Assembly: GCF_026151205.1 (NCBI RefSeq) | Contig: NC_087078.1 | Coordinates: forward strand, 12,755,118 to 12,819,117 | Direction: 5' to 3' | From: Bolinopsis microptera | Taxonomy: Eukaryota > Ctenophora > Tentaculata > Lobata > Bolinopsidae | DNA: 64,000 bases | Shown here: in pieces, positions 22,824 through 34,620 of the stretch | Numbering within the stretch: position 1 is the first letter of the stretch | Layout: each line of letters begins with the position of its first letter | Program-made: the position numbers and the translations under genes | Notes under the pieces: generated by a model | Database searches by the model: none | What the model saw: the letters and a program-made list of their open reading frames with translations, nothing else | What the model was told of the DNA's origin: nothing

Positions 22824-24200
22824 CAAAGAGGTCGAAAAGGACCTTTCACATTGCATGTTTTGTAATAATTTTGGCTTAAAAAGTTTCATGTTCCATTTAT
22901 TGAAATAAACATATAATATCCATTACTCCAGGAGTGATGACAGGATATGTTCCATTTTAAACAATTTTGTTTTCCTTTATATGTGTATGGTGAGCTTAGG
23001 GAATTAATTTGAAAACTCAGTTAATTATTAATATCTCTACTATAATTCAGAGAATTATTTATGTACGACCGCCCACGTGCAAATTAGACGAGAAATAGGA
23101 ATTTGCATAGTAACCATGGTAACGAGAGTTGTTACACGCACGTGCACGTGCAATGATTGTTTTAACTTCATTTTGATCGGTTTTGTGGTAATTACGTTGT
23201 GTTCAGTGCGAGCTACATTTTAATGGGCTGTTTACTCGGTTGTGACGGATATTTTTTGATGCTATAAAAACTGACTACCAAAGAATATAACCTTCCTCCC
23301 TGTGATCACGGGCTTTCTAGTTATATATAATTCTGTAAATGCGCAGCGCACCTTCAAGCTTAAATTATTCACCTTACTGACTACTGAGGCAGCCAACCAA
23401 CGCACGGATTTATTTTTATGTTATTTATCTTTTAGTTAGTTGTCATCCGGCCAAACATTAAGCAACTTATATTGTAGCACCATTTTTTAATTAGAATATT
23501 AAAATATGTCAATGTTGTAATTTTGCATGGCTGAAATGTAACGCTTGATTTGCATATATAATAATTAATTGAATTTTCAAATAAAAATATGATATGTTTT
23601 GATTGTTATTAATAAATACCAAAATTTAAATTTGTTTTCCTATATAAATCAAGTGTTACATTTCAGACATGCAAAATTACAATGACATATTTTGATATAC
23701 TAACTGATAAATCAATGAAACTAATAAATCAATGAAACTAATAAATCAATGTTTTAGCTCATTTTACAAAGTCAAATATTTAAAACAATTAAAATTGTAT
23801 AGTGCTCAATTTGTAAATGACTAGTTGATCTTTGCTATTGGAAGTTTGTCAAAGACTGGCAGCTAGCGGGGCAAGGAATGCACGGGCTTAGGGGCTTTTG
23901 TGCACACCAGAACACTAGCTCGGTAGATTTTTGGAAACTAGAAGGATTGAAAACTAAAATTGTTTTTGATGGAGGCTGAGGCATGTTTTTGAGAGGGACG
24001 GTATAATAGCTTGTGGTAACAACTGGCCTTTACTTTAATAGGATGAAGTTTTAGTTTTAGGACAGGAAGAAGGCATTAAGAAGATTTGCTCTTTGTTTAC
24101 AAGGCAGAATATAAGCAATGTTGGTTATAATATGTATCAATATCTAGATCTTCGTTTATCAATTTTCACTAAATGGGTTTAAAATTTTAATAGGGAGGGA
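22824..24200. other. intergenic, with one foldback element
   Basis: AT-rich. Contains CACGTG-type motifs near 23072 and 23145, a TATAAAA at 23264 with no gene attached, and the foldback at 23496-23702 (listed separately). No coding region recognised. Confidence 0.4.
23496..23702. mobile_element. small foldback element
   Basis: Left arm 23496-23547 (core 'gtaattttgcatggctgaaa') and right arm 23649-23700 (core 'tttcagacatgcaaaattac') are inverted copies with about 85-90% identity and one 3-base gap, separated by about 100 bp of AT-rich sequence. A typical MITE/foldback structure; no target duplication could be assigned. Confidence 0.6.
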
Positions 24201-25147
24201 AATTCATCAACTTTATTAAGTACCTATCAAAAATAAATCTTATATCAATGTAATATATTAAAAATCATAATCCTAAGTCTAATAATAAATCTGTTAAAAA
24301 CACTTTCTCACTACACTGCGCTCACACACGTTAGTAAGACAAAGGAAAATGCAAACCCAGCTAATTTTCGATTTCAAGATAATCATTTTGGATGTGTGGA
24401 CCCTAGGGTAGACTTAATGTCAAAATTTAGATTAGAGCATTCGAAATCTTTGTTTGTCCAATCAAGATCAGCATGGTTATGCTGGTTGACGAGCAGTGAT
24501 TGCTTCATCCTAGACTTCAGGCAGGCCACACTTAGACAGTAGTCACGTATACCAAGCTTAGGCACAATTACGTTCCAAATACGAGTCGTTCTGCTATTGA
24601 AGTTGTCAGGGGGGTCTGCTTGGCTTAGTATAAGGGTGGGTTTCCTACTTGAGCAAGTGAAATTTTCATGGAGGGAAATCGGAGCACGGAATTTCATGAT
24701 TTTATAGAGCTCAAGGAAACAATGGTAAGTGTACAGGTTTTGGACGGCAAGTATTCCGTGTTCCTTGAACAAAGGTTTCGTGTGCTCTTTCAAGAAAAAT
24801 TTTTTGTTCAGATTTTGGTTGCCAAACGGTCGAGCACGAGCACAGGTCTTAAATTTATCTAGGTATGCCTCCCTGTCGCCAAACAGTACCCTGAGACAAT
24901 ATTTTTGTGCTTTGAATACAGAACTTATACGAGTTTTGGCTGCCCCACCCCAAACCGTGATACAATAGGAGAGGTGTGATTCAAATAGAGTGTAATACAA
25001 CTGGCGGTGTAAGAAATCTGGGAGGGAGCAGCGTAGGCGGTAGAGAGTTGATGTTGCATGGCTGAGAGAACGCCTAAGTGATTTTATATGTTCTTCCCAG
25101 GTTAGCTTTTCATCGATGACGACTCCCAGTAAATGGTACTGCAATAT
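24200..25147 (-). mobile_element. 5'-truncated non-LTR retrotransposon (RT C-terminal part)
   Basis: The open frame at 25144-24383 (253 residues) starts in 'LLGVVIDEKLTWEEHIKSL' and continues with 'LYYTLFESHLSYCITVWGGA', 'FKAQKYCLRVLFGD' and 'LYTYHCFLELYKIMKFRAPI'. This is the region C-terminal to the catalytic YxDD box in CR1/L2/Jockey-type reverse transcriptases. The catalytic palm is missing: the homology begins abruptly at 25144, as expected of a 5'-truncated copy from incomplete target-primed reverse transcription. The frame is intact to its stop, so the insertion is fairly recent. The 3' untranslated part probably runs to about 24200, where a minus-strand AATAAA occurs. The clade cannot be fixed by eye. 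Confidence 0.85.
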
Positions 25148-25596
25148 AAGTTGCTTAACATGACAACTTACTAAAAGAGAAAAATAATCTTGATTACATA
25201 ATAATTAATTCGGCTGAACCAACACATAGCAAGAGCAACATTAACGTTGGGCCGTCTACCAAATTTGAATGACAAACAATAACAAGAAATCAAACATATC
25301 ATATATAATTATAAGGAGTTTGTTCATTTACAATTCTGTCACAACTGTGAACTGAGAGAAGAAAGACAAGCGGATGGGAAATTGGACGGACAGAATTGTA
25401 ACCAACAAAAACACATTTCTGATAATCATAAGACTAATCTGGCCAGACTGTATCCCCAGCCATATGCAATCTCGCAGTGACTGTGAGTGGTGAGATTGGA
25501 CTTTTCTAATCCAAGGATCTGGGCTCTATATCATTGGTATTATGGAAAATTGTAACTCTCATAAACGTCCAGACTATGTGTTGCATACAGAGCTAT
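25148..25596. other. spacer, nothing recognised
   Basis: Unique AT-rich sequence between the retrotransposon fragment and the palindromic tandem repeats. No gene or repeat seen. Confidence 0.4.
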
Positions 25597-26059
25597 GGTG
25601 GCCGAGGAGGCTCATTTTAAAAATAAAATAAAAAACCATACTCACGTGGCCGAGGAGGCTCATTCGGCCGAGGAGGATCATTTAAAAAAAATGACCCTGC
25701 TCGGCCATGGCCGAGGAGTATCAAACAATATGACGTAAAAATGAGTCTCCTCGGCCATGGCCGAGGAGTATCAAACAATATGACGGTGGCCGAGGAGGCT
25801 CATTTTTAAAAATAAAATAAAAACCATACTCACGTGGCCGAGGAGGCTCATTCGGCCGAGGAGGATCATTTAAAAAAAATGACCCTGCTCGGCCATGGCC
25901 GAGGAGTATCAAACAATATGACGTAAAAATGAGTCTCCTCGGCCATGGCCGAGGAGTATCAAACAATATGACGGTGGCCGAGGAGGCTCATTTTTAAAAA
26001 TAAAATAAAAACCATACTCACGTGGCCGAGGAGGCTCATTCGGCCGAGGAGGATCATTT
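25597..26059. repeat. 188-bp tandem repeat built on CTCGGCCATGGCCGAG palindromes
   Basis: Starts of 'ggtggccgaggaggctcatt' at 25597, 25785 and 25973 give a period of exactly 188 bp (two full units and part of a third). Each unit contains two copies of the 16-bp perfect palindrome ctcggccatggccgag, 'agtatcaaacaatatgac' links, and a poly-A/poly-T hairpin-like 'gatcatttaaaaaaaatga'. The array is interrupted by the CT tract and resumes at 26855. Confidence 0.9.
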
Positions 26060-26854
<795 letters not shown>

Positions 26855-27325
26855 AGGATCATTTTTAAAAAATGATCCTGCTCGGCCATGGCCGAGGAGT
26901 ATCAAACAATATGACGGGAAAATGAGTCTCCTCGGCCATGGCCGAGCAGTATCAAACAATATGACGGGAAAATGAGCCTCCTCGGCCATGGCCGAGCAGT
27001 ATCAAAAAAAATGAGCCTCCTCGGCCATGGCCGAGGAGTATCAAACAATATGACGGGAAAATGAGCCTCCTCGGCCATGGCCGAGCAGTATCAAAAAAAA
27101 TGAGCCTCCTCGGCCATGGCCGAGGAGTATCAAACAATATGACGGGAAAATGAGCCTCCTCGGCCATGGCCGAGCAGTATCAAAAAAATGAGCCTCCTCG
27201 GCCATGGCCGAGGAGTATCAAACAATATGACGGGAAAATGAGTCTCCTCGGCCATGGCCGAGCAGTATCAAACAATATGACGGAAAATGAGCCTCCTCGG
27301 CCATGGACGAGCAGTATCAAAACAT
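26855..27325. repeat. continuation of the GGCCATGGCC palindrome repeats
   Basis: Eight copies of 'ctcggccatggccgag' or its variant ending in 'gagcag', joined by 'tatcaaacaatatgacggga' or by the shorter 'tatcaaaaaaaatgagcc'. Two spacer types alternate, so the array has its own higher-order pattern. Ends at 'gacgagcagtatcaaaacat', next to a CG-rich 'cgcgcgcgcaatgcgcg'. Confidence 0.88.
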
Positions 27326-28586
27326 CGCGCGCGCAATGCGCGTCTTTTACTTCTTAACAATGTCACGCACAGCGGCTTACGTAAACAACAAGACAGCGTG
27401 GACTAACTAAGTTTGCATAATCAATATTTCGACTCGAATTATAGAACGGACATGTCATTGTCATCATCTTTATACTTGAAATCTTTTTTACAAAATGAAA
27501 CACAGATGTAAAATAATGAATTTATAAGAGCATTATCCGAGAACCCTTAAACACTGCAATGAAACTCCGCTGAAAAATCCGTTAAGTAGGTGAGAATTTA
27601 CCTACCATCGGAAAGTTCCAAAATCTGTAGCTAAATCCAAAACGTTTACAATCATACACTCCTTGCACCTTGAGATACGGAGATTGAACAGCGAGACGAA
27701 AATAAACGATGAGACAGATATTGAACACTAGGAGTTGGACGGACATTAAATACAAAGAGAACTATTTAACACGAGATAGAGATTGAAAACTGAAAGACAG
27801 ATATTAAACACTGCACAGTGAGACGGACAGTCAATACGCAGGGGAAACACTGGACGGTCATCAAACATTGAGGGAGACGGAGAATCGAGAGAGTTAACAC
27901 TGAGTGACATAAACACTGATGTGCATGATTGTTGAACTACTCAAACTCTTTCCCCATTCAAAACATCAAGTAACAAATGCTGTCAGTAGCAGATTGAAAA
28001 ATAACATTGCATTACTTTAAGATTAAAATTATAACCATTCTGAGCTGCGAAAGTAGCATTTGAAAGTGAATTTCAATCCTCCAACAAACTTTAGTAAAAT
28101 ACACGATGTCATATGTTTCAAAAGATTGTTATATTTTAATCTACCCTTGCTTATTTAATTAACCTCGTGCTATTTGCTAAAGAGAGAATAGCATTAGCAG
28201 ATCTAGTTCACGTCTTCATATTTTCATTCAAGTCTGCGTGATGTAATACGATGAAGCCACAAAATCTCACAGAGCTACAGAATTCAGTGATCGTCTACAA
28301 CACCAATAAAACCTGATAAAAATGGAAGTTATGATATACATTTTAGAAACTCCATTGCAACATATTGCAATAGATCATCTAATCCGGGGTATAGTATGAT
28401 GTGAAATTTGAAAAGTATTTAATATAAAAGCAAATTGTTTATCTCGTTAGGAAAATTTATCACGGAACTCAGAAAAGAACTTTCCTCTGCCACTACACGA
28501 AGGCCAACGCAGTAAAATTTAATGCTAAAGATATCTTTCTTCAAGATGCACTCTAAAATTTGGATCAGAATAATAAACAATGAACC
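27326..28586. other. unique sequence, left arm of the large inverted repeat
   Basis: Good-quality AT-rich sequence with no recognised gene. All of it reappears, reverse-complemented and degraded, at about 40720-41975 (for example 'cttgagatacggagattgaa' here versus 'ttcaatctccgtaccccaag' at about 41617). Confidence 0.5.
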
Positions 28587-28807
28587 TTATGCCAAATTAT
28601 TAGACGGAGGATCGTCTACTGATATTTCTCCGGAGTTGCAGTTCCACGACAGAGACCATCTACGGTAATTTTGTTGATTCTTATGAATTATCTCCGAGAA
28701 ATTCTCGGAGAGCTTCATCTCCGTCTAATACAGTAGACGGAGCCCGGAGAAATCATCTCCGGAGATGATCTACGGGAAATGGACCTCCGTCTAATAATTT
28801 GGCATAA
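28587..28807. mobile_element. 221-bp MITE with 24-bp perfect terminal inverted repeats
   Basis: Left end 28587-28610 (ttatgccaaattattag..) and right end 28784-28807 are exact reverse complements over 24 bp ending in 'acggagg'. The interior has further palindromes (ctccgagaaattctcggag; ctccggag). A degraded inverted copy lies at about 40450-40690. Reliable sequence stops within one or two bases of its right end. Confidence 0.8.
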
Positions 28808-31800
28808 TACCCCGGCCCAAGGGGGAACGGGGGGAAAAACGGGTTTTTTAAAATTTATCTGTTTTTTTTTTAAAAAAATGTTTTTTTAAAAATGAGGCCC
28901 AACGTTTCGCTAAGACTTCCCCACCTCGACAGTCTGTCTATTTTTGAAACCCTTTTTCCCTAATTTAAAAGGGCAGAATTCCAAAACAAAATCTGTACCT
29001 AAAATTAGTCCCCCCGGGCAAAACTTTTTCTACCAAACCCTATACGGGGGTTTTTGGACTTTTTTAAATACGGGAAAGACAAAATTGTGTCTGAATTTTA
29101 ATTTCATTCAGAACCGGAAGAAAAATATAATATATTTAAAGGGGAAAAGAAACCTTATAAAATTTTTCTGGAACCCTTTGATTGGGATAATTTTCATTTT
29201 TTTAACTCTTAATTTAGTGTTTCATGGTAACCTTTATTTTTGGACCCCAAAAATTTGGGAACCCACCAACAAAACCAGGCGAAGCAAAATTTTTCCCCCC
29301 TTTTTCACCGTAAAAAGGAAAGATAAAACTAAAAGAATGAAACCAGCTTACAACTTTACTCGGGGAAACAGACTCGTGACTTTACCCCAAAAAATTTTTA
29401 AAAAATTTAATTTTACAGTTAGTTTTTTAAGTTGCATACATAAATTTAAATACCAAAAAAATGTAACAATGTGGTTTGGCCATTGCTATATTTTTTAAAA
29501 TAAAATAAACCCTTCCATATTTTAATAAAAAATTTTAAAAAAAATAAACCTGAAAAAAGGGAGATGGAGAGAAAACGAGTATTTTCACAAACATAAATAG
29601 AAAAAAATTAAATTTAGACAGAAAAAATGCAAGCTTGATCATTTTTTTTTTATTTCCTGCCCCCCAAAACCCGAAATTTTACCCGTTCAATTTTCCCTTT
29701 GGTCATCATAACGCATTTATTTAACTTTCTTCCTTTTGTTCCCGATTTTTTTTCATGAATTTTCAGCTTCCCAAAACCCCGAAATATTTTTCCCATTCAT
29801 CAGATCACTGTAAAAAAAATGTGAACGTTTTTTAACTAGAATTCCTCCTTCAAAAAACAGAACTTAATTTCTGAAAAGATAAAAAAAACCCAAGGAAATC
29901 AAAGTGGGGGGGAAAAAACCCCAAATGCCCAGAAACAGAAAATGTAAGTAAAAAATAAACCTTTTAAAATTTTTTCCCAACAGAAAGTAAAATTTAATTT
30001 GCACTGAACAGGTGGTTACAGCCCACTACAATTTAAAAAAAAGTCCACTGAAACAGGGGGCAAAATAGCACCAGCCAAGCTTTTTGACAACTTCAATCCC
30101 AATCATCTGCAAAAAGCGCCTAGAATTCAAAAAAGCTGCAAAAAGCGCCAACAATACACAGGGACCTCAAGTGATTTTTACACAGCTGTTGTTTAAAAAA
30201 AAACCTCCATCAACAAAAATGAGAAACCAGAGTAAAACGCAAAACAAAAAAAAATTGCTATTAAATTTTAAAGAACTACCAACAATTTTTTTTTACAGAA
30301 AAAAATGTTAAAAAAAAAGGAAAAAAAAGTTTTTCAAAAAAGAAACAACTTGTAGGGGCCCTTTATTAAGAGGGAACTGATTGTTATTAATATTTTGATA
30401 AAATCCACGATCCCACAAAAACACTATTACACTCAGGTACTACAAAATTTTAAAGATTTTCCTTTTGGAATAAATAAAATACATTTACAGTATAAATTAA
30501 AATTTTTTTTTATTCACAAATCACAGCCCAAAGATTTTATTGTCCCCCTAAAAGTCCAGTGAATGTGTATTTTTTAGCGTGTAAAGGGGTAAATGTTTTT
30601 GGGTCCCAAAAGTGGGTGGTATGTTTGTGTCCACAAACAAAAAATTCAAGCGAACATTAATTGGGGATTTAAACGATTAAAATCTCAAATTTTTTTTTAA
30701 ACTTTAAACATTTTTAAAAAAAAAAATTTGGTTTAGTCCCCCGCCGGGAATATAAAATTTCTAAAAAAATCAGTGTTTTTAAAGTTGGTTGAAACTGTTA
30801 GGAAAAGCTGAAGGTATAAAATTAAAAAAAAACCTATTAAAATAACCAGGTTACAAGAAAAACCGTCAGTATGTTTTCAGACTGCAGAGGTTGAGGGAAA
30901 AATTAATCATTTACAGTGTGAACTAAACACTGGCTTTTTGGGCCCCGACTTTGTTTTCCCCCGCAAATTAGATCGTTTGGGACTGCTTCAAATCAACTCC
31001 TAAACCCGTTTTAAAAACTAAAGCAGTTTTTAAAAAATTGTAACGCAAAATTTTTTTTTAAGAAAAGGACCACATAAAATCAATAATTTTTTCGCTGCAA
31101 CTTTTAAATTGCACCTCAAAACCCAAAAAGGATACTTGAAGAGCCATAAAAAAGATGACAAAAATAAAAATAGACAATTTTTTCAATATTTTTCCCATTA
31201 TACATTGAAAAAACACACAGGGAATTTAAACATAAAAAATTTTGAGATACAAAAAAGAAAGGTTCAAAATCCAGACCAAAATTTTAAAAATTTTAATAAA
31301 ACTGTTAAGGGATCTGTGGGTGCCCCCCAAAAAATTTTTAAAGACCAAATGACATTAAGGGTATTTTTTATTGAAGAGTGAAAAATGTTAAAAAAGTAAA
31401 TATAATAATATAATACAAAAATTTAAAAACAGTGATGCAATTGGCAAAAGCAAAAATCGTTTAAACCTGACAATAGATTTTCGTCTTCCTTCTAACTTTT
31501 TCTCCTCATTCAGGTTTTAAGGAGACATTGGATATAGGGGCGGGCCCCCTGCCTTCTTAAAACTTTTTATGAAAAACCCTAACGCTACTACACACCCCTT
31601 TATCTTTATACCAAGCTCAGGGGGAAATTCCCCATGTTTAGGAAAATAAACCCGGCCTGTAGTCTTTCCCCTTTGGGCTTTGGGGGCCCATCAACACAGC
31701 AAGTTTCCTTTTAAAACCAAAGGCCCCCAAGCTCAGGGGCCATTCCTCCGTATGGTAAATACAGGGAGGACAAAAAAGACCCTTTCTTTAATTTTTGTAG

Positions 31801-34539
31801 CCCCACTGTTCATGCAACTGGTTCTTTTTTTCATTCTTGTCAGAGGGGTAGAGCTGTGGCCCTGGGCTTTCCTTGATATGTAGGCATTTTTGGATTGAAA
31901 ATACGCATGTCCCAAAAAAAGTCCTCTCAAATGTGCTTTCCATACTCCCCTCTGATAAATCAGCCTAGCCATATATCCGCATTTTTTTTCCCTTTTGTTG
32001 GGAAATTGGGTGATTCCATAGGTGGGTTTAAAAAAGGGGCTAAATCCTCAGCTCAAATCCTTGGGCCCCCCAGCCTAAGGAAAAACACAACAGAGTCCCC
32101 TCACGTTTTTTATGACGGAAATTCTTAAAAGTTAGGATATGATTGTGATCATTAAAGGCTCCAAAATCCAACAGATTTTTTGGGGGTTTATGGATGTCCC
32201 AACCATACCAGAATGAACAGCAAACTCTGAAGGTCGTTTGAAAAAGCTCTTTAAAAAAGGAATTACCCTACAGGTTTAATGGGGAAAACCTGTTAGCCAA
32301 GCTCCTGACCCAAAGTTTTTTGTACCCCGTTGCAGTGACTCCCCAAAAATTCTCATCCCCTTTACTCATTTTCTTTTGGGAAGCTTTCCCTTTTTCAAGT
32401 GTAATTTTTAACTAACTTGAGGCTGTTCACTCCCGCCCATTTACTTAATTTTTTTCCAACTTCATCCGAAATGTTTCCTGGGCCCTAGATGAGGGCAAAC
32501 CCGCTCCTCGTTTATAAATTTAGTGAAAGTCTGGGAACCCCCTTTTCCCCGATCTCTACTGGGTTTTAAAAATACCAACCACCCCCCCAAACTTTCAGGT
32601 ACGCAGACCCTTCTCCTCGCAGGTTTAAATCACATTCCTACCAAAAATTTTCCAGGAAAAGAACTTTTTTCTTGGGACAAATTCCCAAAGGGGTGAAGAG
32701 GTAAAAAGTGTTTTTTATGGTGCGCATCACAAAGGTCCACCAACAGAGGGTTTTTTGGTTTTCGATGATAGGGCAGCCGAAGTTTTATCAAAAGCAAAAT
32801 TTTGGGCAACCTTCTACATCCCTTTCCCCCTTTTTTTACTTTATTTTTTTGCATACGTCTCTCTAAAACCCCTCTCCCCCCCCTTCCCCCACACTGTTTC
32901 CCCCCGAAAAATGCTTCCCCCATCGCATGTGATCCTCTATAAACCCGAAACTCCAAATAAAAACATTGGGGGCTTGGGAATTTGCGAAATTTTCCCTTTT
33001 TGGGCCCTTTAGGGTAAGAAAAGTCTTCACTTTTTTGGGGGAAATAGCCTAACTAGGACCGTTTTAAACTGATAAATCCTACAACAGCCCCCAGTTTTCT
33101 TCAGAGAAAACCCGCTGCTGCAGAGTCATCCACACCCCAAGCTTTCACATTGTAAGCTATTTGCCGGCTGTTTTCAGGCCATTTTGTTATCCCGGGGATA
33201 ATCCACGGTTTTTGAAATTTCATTCCCCATTAAACAAAGTTTGGTGTGGGGAAACCCCTCTGAAATTCTCCAAGATGTAAAAAAGGACTTCCCGTTTTCC
33301 AGGGGCCCCAAATCAATTTTTTCCCAAACTTTGGGAAACTTTTAAAAACTCTTTAAAAAACTTTCCAAAAAAGACTGTCCTTAATTTTCCCTTTATCAAA
33401 TTTTACTCCATAACAAAAGACAAAACAGAAAACATAGAAGTAACAATTTAAACGCCGAAAAGATAACCCAAAAAAGGGGATAAAGGGGGGTTTGAAACAA
33501 CGATAACACTAAAAAATTACTAAAAATAATTTTTGTAAAAATTGGCCCGTATTTTTCTTTTTGCCCCTCGATTTTCAACAACGGGTAAATTTTCAAAAAA
33601 AAGCGCGGCGCACCTAAAATTTGGTTTCATTTAAAAATTAATTATTTGCCCGAAAAATTTTATTTGATTCATTAAAAAGTTTTTTATTAGAAATAAAGCG
33701 TAAAAAAAATGAATTTCGGGAAAAAATTGTTAAAGGGTTTTATAAAAATATTAAAAAAATTATATGTTTATAATTTAATAATTTTTTATAATAATTTAAA
33801 AAACAATTTTTTATAATATATTAATTAAACCCATCAAAAACAAAATTTCGCGCCAGTTGGGCTCGTTTTTACATCAAATTTTTTGGTTTTACTAAAACAC
33901 AAAGGGTTAAAAAAAAGCACTTAAAAGGGCTTAATAAAAATGTCTTTTAAAAACCAGGGAAAACTTACTGGGAGCTGGGGATGGCCAAATAAAGGGGCCC
34001 GTAGCGCGATGGTTTTTTGTGGGTTTTCAATTTTCCCCCAAAATTTCCCCCTTTTGCTTCTCTTGTCATACGTTTATGACCCCCCCCGCGCACGAATGCG
34101 CCCGGGTCCCCCCGTAAACCCTCACAAAAGGAAACCCACCGTGGGCGCAACGGATACAATGCTTTTCACTAGTGACTAGATCGGGCAATTCCTTTCTGTG
34201 CCCCGGGCCCACTGGGGATGAATTTTCATCGTCAATTTTAAACCCGTCCCGCGTGGGATTTAAAAACCGTTTAGTAAGCTTCCTCGTGCAAATTTTGACC
34301 CGATGGGTTTTATGCCCCAAAAAAACAACGTTGCAACGTTTTAAAGGGCCCCAAACGGTTTTTGTACGCAAATGCCACTACGGGGCCCCGCGCGCATCAA
34401 ATAATGCCCTTTTCCCCAACCATTTTATGGGTCAAATAAATTTGCTCGCCCAAAAAATTTTTTACGGGGAAAAATTGGTTTTTTAAAGGTTTTTCAGCCC
34501 GGGACAAAACGGGGGTTTTAAAATAAACCCTGATCCCCA

Positions 34540-34620
34540 ACCCCCAAACCCTAAACCCTAACCCCAAGCTATCCAAAACCCTTTTCCCCCAACCCTAACC
34601 CCAACCCACCCAAACAAAAC
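34540..34620. repeat. degenerate telomere-like CCCTAA motifs at the palindrome axis
   Basis: 'aaaccctaaaccctaacccc' and 'ccaaccctaaccccaaccc' occur within 80 bp, next to the axis of the inverted repeat. Given the corrupted base-calling, C/A-rich sequence could imitate telomere repeats, so this is weak. Confidence 0.25.

Noticed and set aside
24668-24968. Plus-strand frames of 64-79 codons
   Set aside because: Antisense to the reverse-transcriptase fragment.
28944-29498. 184-codon frame and about 40 other frames between 28.8 and 48.7 kb
   Set aside because: The sequence is corrupted with homopolymer expansion; frames are Phe/Lys/Pro-rich by composition and match no family.
31100-34500. Horizontally transferred or viral block suggested by odd composition
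   Set aside because: The odd composition is homopolymer bloat shared by both arms of the fold-back, and clean host sequence is recognisable in the outer part.
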